Source: Daldinia sp. FL1419 | Lineage: Eukaryota > Ascomycota > Sordariomycetes > Xylariales > Hypoxylaceae | Direction of reading: 5' to 3' | Assembly (NCBI GenBank): GCA_025201765.1 | Contig: MU623528.1 | Coordinates: 1 to 51,494 of the forward strand | DNA: 51,494 bases | Shown: one piece after another, positions 1 to 12,853 of the stretch | Layout: every line of letters starts with the position of its first letter | How positions within the stretch are numbered: the stretch's first letter is position 1 | Made by a program: the position numbers and the translations under genes | Notes under the pieces: generated by a model | The model's database searches: none | Told to the model about the DNA's origin: nothing | The model's input: the letters and a program-made list of their open reading frames with translations, nothing else

Positions 1-865
1 AATTATTTTTATAATATATAATTATATTAAGATTATAATCTTAATATAATATAATATTAAAATATTATATTAAATTTAAAATATTATAATAATTTCTAAT
101 AAAAAAATTAAAATATTTAAAAAAAAATTAATAATAAAATAATATTAAAAAAATAATAAAATATTTATAAATATATAAACTTTTTTTTATTTAATGTAAT
201 ATATATATAAAAATAAAATAAATTTTTTGAGGCAATATTAAACCATAAATATAATAAGTATAATAATATTATATTGTAATATTGTAAAATATAAACAAAA
301 TATATAAAAAAGATTGAAATTAACCAAAAAAAGTCATAAATTAATAATACCATTTTAAACCATTTTAAAAAGTAAATATAATATTATAATATTAAAAAAA
401 AATTATAAAAATAAAAATAAATAATAATTTTTTATAAAAATATAAAATCATTTATATATATTTATATTTTATATAAATTATATACATCCCAATCCTCCCC
501 CAAAACAATTTCTTTATAATATAATAACATTTTTATTATTTATAAAAAAAATAATAAAATTATTTTAGATTTTATTATTACTTTATACCTAAACCACTAC
601 CATATCACTTCACAAAATTTAAATATTATAATATATAAAATGTTTTTCCATATTAAAATTTAATTATTTCTATTAAAAAATAAATTTTAATAAAAATATA
701 AAATAAAACTAAAATTATAATAATACAACTTATTTAAATAAACAATAGGTAGGTTTTCTCCGGAACACAGTTCCTACCCAGAACAAATATTAAAAGATGG
801 ATCAAATACCTATAATATATTCTAGGTAAATTGGGGTAGTAATAAATAAATAAATAATAAATAAA
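1..865 (+). mobile_element. Family-A LINE-like element copy A1, 5' end outside window
   Basis: This degraded copy runs in the + orientation and ends in an (AATA)n tail at about 838-865. Bases 1-30 match the reverse complement of about 4950-4985 in copy A3, so the copy starts before the window. The most recognisable part is 745-835, which contains TTTTCTCCGGAACACAG and AGATGGATCAAATACC and recurs in every copy. Differences from the other copies are mostly transitions. Confidence 0.6.
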
Positions 866-959
866 TATAATAAATTAAAATAATTTAAGATTTTTTTTGT
901 ATTTTGTATATATGCTTATGATTTTTTGTGGTGTATAATTTTTTCAATTAAATAAGAAC

Positions 960-2640
960 TTATATTAATAAAATCCCTTTATAAATCATTTAATTAAAAT
1001 ATTAAATAAAAATTTTAATTGAACAAAAGCTTTAATAATTCTTGCAAAATATATCATATATTTTAATTATTTTATAATAAATTATATTATAAGAAAGATA
1101 TTAAAATAATTAAATAAAAGGTTAATTAATAAAGGTAATTATTAATATTTAAGAAATAAAATAGATAATATATTTAATTAAAGATAAAATTATAAATTAT
1201 TATAAAAAATTATAAAAAAAGTTAAATAAATTAATGTTTAAGAATTTAATCTAATTAGGTAAGAATTAATTTCTGGGGGTTTATATTAAATAAAAAATCT
1301 AATTATTAAATAAAAATTTTCATAATTTTTGTAGGATATATTTTATAATTTAGTTATATTATAATAAATTATATTTTAAAAAAGGTATTAAAATAATTAT
1401 TAGTAACAGTAATATATTTAAAAAAAGAAAATATAATATATTTAATAAAAGAATAAATTTATAAATTATTATAAAAATTATAAAAGAAAATGATGATTCT
1501 TTAAAACTTAATTTGATTAAATAAGGATTAATATTTAAGGATTTATATATTAAATAAAAGCTCTAACAGAATAAAAACTTTAATAACTACTTAAATGTAA
1601 AATAATTATATATTAAAGAAAATATTAAAGAGATTAAATAGAAAAATTAATAAAAATGATTATTAATAATGGTAACGCACTCTTTAAAGGTTATATTTAA
1701 TAGGAAATAAGATAAGCATATATTATTATATGAAGCTCTATATAAAAACTAATAATTCTATATTTAAATATATAAACTAATCAAATAAGAAAATAATTTT
1801 TAAGGGCTTATATATTAAATAGGAAATTTAATAACTTCTGTAACATATGCCTTATCCTATATTTTAACCACCCCATAACCAACTATATCTTAAAGAAGGT
1901 AAATATTAAAATAATTAAATAAAAGGTAATATAAATAATTATTAGAAATAGTAAATAGTATTTTAAAGATATAATAAATAATATATTTAATAAAAAATAA
2001 AAAAATTATAAATTATAAATTATTATAAAAAATTATATAAAAGATAATATTTAAAGAATTTAACCTGATTAGATAAGAATCAACAATTAAAGGCTTATAT
2101 ATTAAATATAAGCTTTAATGACTTTAATTAAACATAAATTCTAATAGCTTTAATTAAACAAGAATTTTAATAGTTTTAATTAAATAAAAATTTCAATAAT
2201 TAAATATAAAATAATTATATTTTAAAAAAAATAATTAAATAAAAGATTAATAGAAATAACTATGTACAATTTATAAAAAAATATAAAAGAAATTAAATAA
2301 ATTAATATTTAAAAATTTAATTCGATTAGATAAGAATTAATTTTTAAAGATTTATATATTAAATATAAATTTTAATTAAATAAAAACCCTAATCACTTTT
2401 TTAAAATATACCTTGCATTTTAATTTAAATTAGAAATTTTAATAATATAAAAGATGTAAAATGATTATATTTTAAAAAATATTAAAATAATTAAATAAAA
2501 AAATTAATAAAGGTAATTATTAATTTTTAAAAAATAAAATAAATTTATAAATTATTATAAAAACTATAAAAAAAAATAATAATATTATAGAATTTAATTT
2601 AATTAAATTAAAATTAATACTTAAAAATTTATATATTTAA
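960..2640 (-). repeat. Family-B degenerate satellite-like units
   Basis: The recurring landmarks are a segment like TTAATAATTCTTGCAAAATA (1031, and related versions near 1318, 1828 and 2390), a segment like CTAATAATTCTATATTTAAA (1747), and runs like AATAAGAAAATAATTTTTAA. These are the reverse complements of the landmarks in the array at 24,640-25,830. Units are badly diverged and the boundaries cannot be set by eye. Further pieces lie at 3530-4120, 8480-8850, 9440-9640, 10,310-10,450 and 10,950-11,640. Confidence 0.5.
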
Positions 2641-2661
2641 TAAGAACTTTAATTCAAAATT

Positions 2662-3502
2662 TATTTATTTATTTATTTATTATTACCCCAATTTACTTAG
2701 AATATATTATAAATATCTGATCCATCTTTTAGTATTTGTTCTGGGTAGGAACTGTATTCTAAAGAAAACCTACCCACTGTTTATTTAAATAAATTATATT
2801 ATTATAATTTTGATTTCACCCTATATTCTTATTAAAATTTACCTTTTAATAAAAATAATTAAATCTTAATATAAAAAAATATTTTATATATTATAATGTT
2901 TAAGTTTTATAAAGTAATGTAGTAATGGCCCAAATATGGGGCAACAACGAGGTTTAAGATGGCTTCATTATTTTCTTCCATAGATAACAAAAGCGTTTCC
3001 TCCTTGTATGCCTTGCTTACGCTTTGCAATACTGTAATATAATATTACCATACCCATTACATTTATGGTCCAATATTGTTTCAAAAAACTTATTTTGCTT
3101 TTATATATATATTACATTAAATAAAAGAAAGTTTGCGTATTTATAGGTATTTTATTATTTTTCCAATTTTATCCTGTTATTAATCTTCCTTAAATATTTT
3201 AATCTCTTTATTGGAAATTATTATAACATTTTAGATTTAATGTAATATTTTAATATTATATTATATTAAAATTATAATCCTAATGCGGCTATATATTATA
3301 AAAATAATTTGTTTATTGAAGATGGGGAATTGTATGAAGAGCGTGGTTCTGCCTTTCTGGTCCACGACTCTCGTACGTTCCAGCAGTCTCGGGAGGACTA
3401 TTTGTTTCAGCGTCACCGACGCCGTGATTATCCCGCGGTGCGATTCCGCTCCGTATCCGTTCCGCCGATGCTTGCTAACTGCGATGTAGGGTTTATGGGG
3501 GA
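2662..3502 (-). mobile_element. Family-A element copy A2, with 13-bp target-site duplication
   Basis: This is the best preserved copy. It is bounded by perfect 13-bp direct repeats, TTAATTCAAAATT, at 2649-2661 and 3503-3515. The end next to 2662 is a (TTTA)n run, which on the minus strand is an (AATA)n tail. A 13-bp duplication plus a simple A-rich tail suggests insertion by target-primed reverse transcription, as for LINEs and SINEs. An LTR element would give 4-6 bp. Relative to A3 it lacks about 250 bp near 2990 and about 130 bp near 3358; the second gap has GG at both edges. The 5' 220 bases are unmutated. Confidence 0.6.
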
Positions 3503-4119
3503 TTAATTCAAAATTAATACTATTAAATATAAACTTTAAAAAATAATTTTAACAAAATATATTTTATATTTTAATAATTTTATAATAAATTATATCTTAG
3601 AAAAAAGGTATTAAAATAATTAATTAAAAAGATAATAAATATAATTATTAACAATGGTAACGCGTTTAAAAAATTGAGTAAATAATATATTTAATAAAGA
3701 AAAAATCATAAACTATTATAAAAAATTATAAAGAAAGTTAATAAATTTAAAAAGTTTAACTTAATTAAATAAAAATTAGTTTTTAAAGGTTTATATATAT
3801 TTAAAAAAAATTTAAAAGAATTTTAAAAGGGATTATTCCTTTAAAATTAATAAACTCTTATAAAATAATTTTAATTATATATTACGTTATTAAACAAAAA
3901 CTTATATCAATAAATTCCCCTAGAAATTATTTAACAAAAATTAATACATAATTATTATTTCTATTAAATAAAAACTTTAATTAAATAAAAACTCAAATAA
4001 CTACATAAATACAAAATAATTATATTTTAAAAAAAATATTAAAATAATCAAATAAAAAATTAATAAAAATAATTATTTACTAATAATAATATTTTTAAAA
4101 GATTATAAATAAAAAAAGT

Positions 4120-5312
4120 ATTATTATTATTTATTTATTATTATCCTAATTTACCTAAAATATATTACAGATATCTGATCCATCTTTTGGTATTTGTTTT
4201 AGGTAGGAATTATATTTCAGAGAAAACCTGCCCACTGTTTATTTAAATAAATTACATTATTATAACTTTAATTTTATTTTATATTTTTATTAAAACTTAC
4301 CTTTTAATAAAAATAATTAAATTTTAATATAAAAAATATTTTATATATTATAATACCCAAACTTCATAAAATAATATGGCAATGGCCCAGATATGGAATA
4401 ATAATAAGATTTAAAATAACTTCATTATTTTTTTTAATAATTAATAAAAATATTATTACATTACAAAAAGATTATTCCAAAAGAAGGTTAGAATATATGT
4501 GGTTTATGTAAAATATAAATATATATAAATAACCTTATATTTTTATAAAAAATTATTACCTATTTTTATTTTTATAACTTTTTTTTTAATACCATAATAT
4601 TATATTTATTTTTTAAAATAATTTAAAATAATATTATTAATTTATAATCTTTTTTGATTAATTTTAATCCTTTTTATATATTTTATTTATATTTTACAAT
4701 ATTATAATATAATATTATTATATCTATTATATTTATAATCTAATATTATTTTAAAAAATTTATTTTATTTTTATATATATATTATATTAAATAAAAGAAA
4801 ATTTATATATTTATAAATATTTTAATATTTTTTTAATTTTATTTTATTATTAATTTTCTTTAAATATTTTAATCCTTTTATTAAAAATTATTATAATATT
4901 TTAGATTTAATGTAATATTTTAATATTATATTATGTTGGAATTATAATCCCAATATAATTATATATTATAAAAATAATTTACTTATTAAAAATAAAAAAT
5001 TGTATAAAAAGTATGGTTATGCCTTTCTAATATAATTTTAAAAGTTAATTGTTAAAACTTTATTATAATTCTTTTAGGGCTTTTAAGTTTTTAAGAAATT
5101 TATTAAAGGATTATTAATAATATTTAATAATTATTCTTATTATATTTAATTCCTTGTTCACCAGATCCACAATTCTCATACATTCTAACAATTTTGGAAG
5201 GATTATTTATTTTAATATCACCAATACTATGATTATCCTGCGGTACAATTTTATTTTATATTTAATCCATTAATACTTATTAATTATAATATAAGGTTTA
5301 TAAGGAAATTAA
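4120..5312 (-). mobile_element. Family-A element copy A3, near full length, heavily mutated
   Basis: It aligns along its whole length with A2 but with extensive C-to-T and G-to-A change. The tail-side core at 4140-4250 matches 2680-2785, and 4930-5310 matches 3262-3502. It keeps the two internal segments missing from A2, so about 1.2 kb is probably close to the length of the family. That is too short for an autonomous LINE. No clear target-site duplication can be read in the AT-rich flanks. Confidence 0.55.
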
Positions 5313-8300
5313 TTTTAAAGGAAAATATATATATATCATTTTATTCCCAACAATCTACATTATTTATATATATTATTATTACAATAATTTTTTATTTAAA
5401 AATTTAATTAATATTAAATACTTTATTATTTCCCAATAATAATTTATTATAAATTTTTAATAATTTTTTAATATATTTAAATTTAAATTTTAATAAATAT
5501 AATTCTTTTTTTAAAAATATATTTACCTTTATTTAAAATTCTTTAATATATATAATTAAAAAAAAACGAAAAAGAAGATAAAGAAATGGATATAAAAAAG
5601 AATAATTTTAATAAATATAATTTAAAATAAATATAGAATAATCTTAAATAAATATAATCTTTTTAAAGGACCCTACTAATATATTATTATTTATATCTTT
5701 TTATTTAATTATAGGTTTTTTTTATTCAATTTAAAATTTTTGAAAACATTCATATTAAATAAATTATAATATTATTTTATATATAAATAATTAAATTTAT
5801 TTAAAAAATTAATAAATTATTAATGGGATTTTATTAAGGTTAAATAATATTTTTTTATAATTTACAATAATTAAGAAAATTCTTAAAGTTAAATTTTGTT
5901 TAAGATGGGCTTATACTAAAATATATTTAAAATATTTAAAAATTATATATTATATTATTTCCTTTTTATTATATTTACATTTAAGAGTATTTATTTTAAA
6001 AATTCTTTTCTTAAATAAAAAAACTTTTAATTTTATTTTCTTAATATATATTTATAATAACATTAACATTTTATATTTTTATAAATTAAAATATTAATTA
6101 TTAATTTTTATGTTAAAAAATAGTGATTAAATTGTTGATATAATAATATCTTTCTTATATTATTTTTATTTTTTTATTTAATAATTTAAAAGGATTTTTT
6201 TAAAATGTTAATATTTTTTTTATTTAATATTCCAATTAATTTTGATTTTTATAATATATATATTTAATATTTAAATAATAATAAAAAGATCCTATCTTTT
6301 CTTAAACCTTTAAAATTCTATTTATTTTTAAATTTTCTATTTTATTTCTTAAATTTTAAAATTAAAATTTTTATTATTTATATAAAATTTAATTATTATT
6401 ATTATTATATTTAAATTGAAATATATTGGGGGGTAATTTAACTTTATCTTTAATTATAATATTTTTATTATCTTATATACATTACCAATTTCTTATAAAT
6501 AAGCCAATTAAATAATACCTAATTTCTTAATAATGTTTTTTATTTTATAATTTTAATTTGAAATGTGCCACACTATTATTCCATATATTATTACATTTTA
6601 TATTATTTTTATATAAATTTCTTTTATTTTGGCTACATCATAACCTTATATTAATATTATTAATTTAAAAAGAATATATTATTATTTCTCTGTCTTTATT
6701 TTAATTATTTTTAAATATTTATTCCACCTAAATTTCCTATTTAATTATATTTTAAAGAATTTAATATTTTCTTTAAATTTAATAATTATATTATTTAATT
6801 TAATTTTTATAGTTAGTATTTAATAGGCCTTTATAAAATATATAAATTTATTTTTTTATATTATAAAGGTTATATTGTATTTTTATACCCAATCCAAACA
6901 TATTCTATATATTCATTTTAATTTAACACAATTTTCAACTATAGAATATCCTATTATTAATATATTTATATTATCCATAAAATCAATAATTAAGATACCT
7001 TCCTAATCTAATTTTTTATATAAAATAATTATATAAATAATAAATAAAATAAATAATAATAGGAAACTTTGTAAAATACTTATAATAAAAGAATAGGTTT
7101 CATCTTTTTCATTATTAAAGATTAATTGTATTTTTCATTTTTCTATAAAGCTATTTACTTAATTTATTACTTATATTAGGTACCTTTTCTAATATAACAT
7201 TTATATAAACCTTTATAATATAATATTATTAAAAATACCTAAAATATTTAATTATAGGAATAATATTATAATATTAATATATTATATAATATATATAGTT
7301 TTTATTATTATTTTAATGGTTATTTCTATGGATTTAATTAATCTATTTCCTATTTAATTTTTTAAAAATAGTTGGTATTATTCTGTTATTTTTGCAATAT
7401 AATTTACAATTATTTTTTTAATTATTTTACTTATAATTTTTAAAAAGAATATTAATTTATAAACATCTAAAAAACTTTTTTTTTTTAAATTTTTTAAGTT
7501 TCAATAATATTATTATTATAACTTTATAAAATATTTTTAAGTAGTATTTAAATATAAAACTTTATATTACAATTATAATAAATGTTTTAAATAATTATTT
7601 TTTACATATTTTAAAAAACTTTATTAATAATAAATCTTTATTAATAACTTTCCACAATTTAATTATTTTTAAAATTATTTTTATTTTTTTTAATTTTATT
7701 TTTTTAAATATATTAAATTTATTTTTTTGGGATTTTTTTGATTATGTGGTAGAATTAAGAATATTAAATAAATTAATTATAAAATTTAGGAAAAATCTTT
7801 CCCCTAACATTATATTTTTTTCTTTTTTATTTATAACTTATAATTTTTTATTAGGTTAATAATGTAATATTAGGAAATCTTTTTTTAAATAAATTATTAA
7901 TTACATAATTTAACCTATTTTTTTATTTTTTATAAGATTTTATTATTTTTTAAAGCTTTTATTAAAATTAATTTTTAATTATTTTTTTTAATTTTATTTA
8001 TGATTTTCTTTAATATTACTTAAGTTTATCAAAGATTTCTTAATGTTTTTATATTTTTTGGTTTATCTATTGTTTATGTGTTTCTTTTGCCTTTTTATAG
8101 AGTATTTTAATTTTGTTATTTTATTATAACATTAGTTGCATTACAAGCCAGGTACAGCGCAGAGCTATAATTAAAGCAATCTTTTTCAGTTCTTTAATAA
8201 AATATTCTCTATATTCATTAAATTCTTCAAGATTACTTATTTTTTTTGGTACATTTATATTTTATACTTCCATTTTTATAAACTTTTTATTTAAATACTT

Positions 8301-8849
8301 TTATACCTAACCTTTTAACCTAGGTTAGTTCTGAATTAGATCTAGGTATAATATAATAATATTAAAATATTAAATAATATAATTAAATCCTTTCCAATTA
8401 AGAAACTTTGGTCTCGAATATCTAAATCTTTTATTTACCCACACCAGATCTAATATTAAATCCCTGTAACCCTATGCTTGCCTAATTAAATAAAAAAAGT
8501 ATATATTATTATATAAAGTTTTATAAAAGTGATTCTTAAAGAATTATAATAATCTTAGGCTGATTAAATAAGAAAAACAATTCTTAAAGGTTTATTCATA
8601 TCCAAAAAATTTATGGAAATCTTAGAAAAGTTAATTCTATAAAATTAATAAAACCTTTGTAAAATAATTTTAATTATATAATTACTACCTTAATTTAATA
8701 TATATTAAATAAAAACTTTAATAATTCTTAAAAAATATACCCTACATTTCAATTACTTTATAATAAACCAAAGGTTATATAAAAGAAAGAATGTAAGGTA
8801 ATTATATCCTAAAGAAGAAAATAAAATAATTAGGTAAAATAAATTATTA

Positions 8850-10290
8850 TATATTATTTATTTATTTATTATTACCCCGATTTACCTAGAATATATTACA
8901 GGTATCCAGTCCATCTCTTGGTATTTGTTCTGGGTAAAAACTGTGTTCCGGAGAAAACCTACCTGCTGCCTATCCAAATAAATTGCGTTATTATAATTTT
9001 AATTTTATTTTATATTTTTATTAAAATTTACCTTTTAATAGAAATAATTAAATTTTAATATAAAAAAACATTTTATATATTATAATATTAATTATATAAA
9101 GTGGTATAGCAGCAGCCTGAGTATAGGGTAATAATAAAATCCAAAATAATTTTATTGTTTTTTTTACTAAATAATAAAAATATTATTATATTGTAAAGAA
9201 GTTATTCTGGGAGAAGGTTGGGATATATGCAGTTTGTATAAAATATAAATATATGTGAATGATTTTATATCTCTATGAAAAGCCATTATATATTCTTATT
9301 CTTACAATTTTCTTTTCAATATCACAATATTATATTTGCTTTCCAAAATGGCTCAAAACAGTGTTGCCGACCTGTGGCCCTTCCCGGCCAAATTATTATA
9401 TATAATTACTTACAAATAGTAATAATTTATAAAAAATTATATTTAAAAAAAGATTAAAATTTTATATTATTATATAAAATTTTATAAAGAAACTAATCTT
9501 ATAGAACCTAAAGAACATATATTAATCAAATAAAAAAAACAACTTTCAAAAATTTATTTATATCTAAAAGAACTATAGAAACCTAGGAAATTTAGCTTTA
9601 AAAAAATTAATAAGATCTTTATAAAATAATATTTATTATATAAATATATTACCCCAATTTATTATAATTTAAATAAATTAAAATAATAAATATAATAATA
9701 ATTATATTATTTTAATTTAATAAATTTTTTTATTTAAAAATTATATTTATTATTAAATATTTAATTAATAATTATAAAACAAAAATGATTAATTATGAAA
9801 GTAAAGTTGGTTACGAAGCGATCAGCCTCAAAAAACTAGTATACTAAATAAAAGAAAATTTATATATTTATAAATATTTTATTATTTTTTAATTTTATTT
9901 TATTATTAATCTTTTTTAAATATTTTAATTCTTTTATTAGAAATTATTATAATATCTTAAATTTAATATAATATTTTAATATTATATTATATTAAAATTA
10001 TAATCTTAATATAGTTATATATTATAAAAATGATTTATTTATTAAAGATGGGGAATTATATAAAAAGTTTGGTTATACCTTTCCAGCGCAATTCCGGGAA
10101 TTAATTATTAAGGTTTTATTATAATTTTTCCAAAATTTTTAAGCCTTAAAAAATTTTATTAAAAAATTATTAATAATATTTAATAATTATTTTTATTATT
10201 TTTAATCCTTTATTTATTAGGTCTATAATTTACATATATTCCAATAATTCCAGGAAGATTATTTATTTCAGCGCTACTAATGCCGTAATT
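8850..10290 (-). mobile_element. Family-A element copy A4, interrupted or composite
   Basis: Bases 8850-9390 match the tail half of the family and 9838-10,290 match the other half. The 450 bases between them contain family-B-like sequence and a fragment resembling a family-A tail. The copy may be one element split by an insertion or two independent fragments. At 9345-9390 it keeps a GC island (AACAGTGTTGCCGACCTGTG) whose mutated counterpart in A3 differs only by transitions. It stops short of the 5' end seen in A2 and A3. Confidence 0.5.
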
Positions 10291-10460
10291 ATTTTGCAAT
10301 ATAAAAACTTAAATTAATTAAATAAAAAAATAACTTCTAAAAAACTTTAATAACTTTTACAAAATATACCTTACACTTTATTATATAAATTTTTATAGAA
10401 ACTTTAATAATTTTATATTTAAAAATTTTAATTAATTGAATAAAAAATTAAAAATTACCA

Positions 10461-10945
10461 TGAATGCAATGGGTATGGTAATATTATACTATAGTATTGC
10501 AGAGCGCAAGCAAGGCATACAAGGAGGACTAAGGTCAGCCGGGAAGGATCATGGGTCGGCAGTACCCCAGCCCTCCCCCAGAATAACCTTTTTATAATAT
10601 AACAATATTTTTATTATTTATTAAAAAAAATAATGAAATTATTTTGGACCTTATTATTACCCCACATCTAAGCTACTATTATATCATTTTATAAAATTTA
10701 AATATTATAATATATTAAATATTCTTTTATATTAAAATATAATTATTTTTATTAAAAAATAAATTTTAATAAAAATATAAAATAAAATTAAAATTATAAT
10801 AATATAATTTAATTTAATAAATAATAAATACGTTTTTTCCGGAACATAGTTTTTACTTGGAACAAATACTAAAAGATGGACCAGATACTTGTAATATATT
10901 CTAGGTAAATTGGAATAATAATAAATAAATAATAAATTAATTTTT
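10461..10945 (+). mobile_element. Family-A element copy A5, 5'-truncated
   Basis: This copy starts abruptly at about 10,461 and ends in an (AATA)n-like tail at 10,917-10,937. Bases 10,465-10,525 are the inverted match of 3001-3060 in A2 (shared core GCAAGCAAGGCATACAAGGA with few differences). The motif TTAAAAATT is present just before the start and just after the tail and could be a target-site duplication. A variable 5' end with a constant tail end is typical of LINE-type insertions. The GC island at 10,490-10,570 is unmutated. Confidence 0.55.
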
Positions 10946-11960
10946 AAAAATTTATATATTAAATATAAATTTTAATTAAATAAAAGCTTTTATAAAATAT
11001 GTCTTATAATTTTATTTTACAAAACTTTATAAAAAACTAATAATTTTATATTTAAGAATTTAAGAATTTAAACTAATTAAATAACAAAATAACTTTTATA
11101 AACTTATTTACATATTAAATAGCTTATAAAAACCTTAATTAAAAGGATTAAATTAGTAAATTTTATTTTAACTTTATTATCCTCATTTATTATTAAAAAA
11201 ATTAATAATTTTATATTTGAAAATTTAAATTAATTAAATAAAAAAATAATAGTTAAAGGTTTATTTATATTAAATATAAATTTTAATTAAATAAGAGTTT
11301 TTGTAAGATATGCTTTCCAATTTTATTATATAAAACTTTATAAAAAATTAAGAATTTTATATTTAAGAATTTAAATTAATTAATTAAAAATTAACATTTA
11401 AGGGTTTATATATTAAATATGAATTTTAATTAAATAAAAATTTTTATAAAATATATCTTATAATTTTATAATTAAAAACTTAAATTAATTAAATAAGAAA
11501 ATAATTTTTAAATGTTTATTTATATTTTAAAAAGTTTATGTAAACTTAAAAGGGTTAATCTTATGGAAGTTAATAAGATTTTATAATTTTAATTACGTAA
11601 TTATATTATAATCTTTTATAAATCCCCCCCCCTTTTAAAAATATTTTTTTTTATGTAATTAGGGTGATTTAGTTATAAAAATAATTAAAAAAGAAATTTA
11701 ATTAAAAACATAAAAATAATTTTATTATATCAAAATTAAATATAAAGCTTTTTATCAATTATTATTACTTCCAAACATTTACAAATTAAAAATATCTATT
11801 TTTATTATTTAATTATTAATTATTTTTATAAAAAATAAAAATTATCTTATAAATTATTTTAAAAAATAACTTTCTAAGCTCGCTAAGATAAATTTTTACC
11901 AGGATTGGTCTTTTAACATCCTATTATTTTTCTCTCTTTATTATAATTGAAAACCTATGT

Positions 11961-12853
11961 AGGTATTTACTTTTACTATTCTAGACGAACAACTAGTTCG
12001 CATGATGAAAAGTTTGAAACTACAATGTAATATTATATGCAATTGGAACATCTAACCTAAATTAAAATGTCTCTATTCATCTTATTATTTATAGAAAAAC
12101 GTTGCGACTTTGGAGAGGGAATTACCGTGGGTATATGTAAAGGGGACTAGTCCAAAACAAGATTCAAGTATTGCCTACGTGACTATAAATGCTCCCTTGG
12201 GATGGAAGATTGTCGCTCTTACTGTCTCGGTATCTAATTACTAAGTGCCCTAGACTTGCCTCTAAAGTAGCAAGTGCACTTGCTCTTAACCCCCGCATCG
12301 TGATGTGTCCAGAAACTCCATGTCACTAGTGGCTTGAATATACAATACACAAGTGTAGGCAGATGTTCGTATGATGGTCTGATGGCCTTGATAGGACTGT
12401 GTCAGCTGGTGACGCGGGCTAATTACAGCTGAAGCCAAAATCACGAAAACGCGAGGTGTATATTGTTCTTATGCAATCAAAGGTTTATCCTTCAGCAACT
12501 ACCCCCCCCCCCCCCCCCCCCTTCCCTTCCTTCTCTACCATAAACAGAAGACACATCCGGGGGGATTTTCCCAAATGAGGAAGGCAAGGGCAATGTTCAT
12601 AACGGAATGGTAATGCCGGGCTAATACTCTTCTGATCAACAAGTGTAATACTTATCATTCAACCGGAACCTTGTAAAGTAAGAAACACCTTCTTTCACCA
12701 GTGACTCACTAATGAACAACTTCTTAATGCAAATTCATTCGAATATATATAAAGGTCCAACATGCACAATATTCTCGCAACTTTTGTGGGAATACTAGAT
12801 AATAATTTATTCCCACCCGATTTATTATCTGTCCGGCAACAACAGTAATCATT
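11961..12853. other. Intergenic, boundary of AT block and monooxygenase upstream region
   Basis: Composition is normal here and no ORF is convincing. A run of 20 C residues lies at 12,502-12,521, followed by a CT-rich stretch. The last 150 bases before 12,854 are presumably the promoter and leader of the monooxygenase. No TATA-like or other motif stands out strongly enough to call. Confidence 0.6.
12502..12521. repeat. Poly(C) homopolymer
   Basis: Twenty consecutive C residues are followed by a CT-rich stretch. The exact length may be a sequencing artefact. Confidence 0.9.

Larger units (their letters stand above)
1..11960. repeat. AT-rich, RIP-like repeat block
   Basis: By eye this stretch is overwhelmingly A and T, with no coding gene and stops in all frames. 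Related repeat copies differ mainly by C-to-T and G-to-A changes, which is the signature of repeat-induced point mutation in ascomycetes. Small islands of normal composition survive near 2930-3060, 3283-3502, 8140-8165, 9345-9390 and 10,461-10,570. The block ends abruptly between about 11,880 and 12,000, where normal composition begins. It contains five family-A element copies (listed separately) and many family-B units. The stretch 5550-8050 is too degraded to classify. Mitochondrial origin is unlikely because the block joins nuclear genes and consists of mutated repeats. Confidence 0.85.

Noticed and set aside
3283..3506. Small ORFs of 65-68 codons as host genes
   Set aside because: They lie in the unmutated end of a repeat element; matching copies are broken, and both strands are open, so coding cannot be inferred.
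1..11960. Mitochondrial or plasmid DNA
   Set aside because: The block joins nuclear genes, holds no recognisable mitochondrial gene, and consists of repeats related by transitions.
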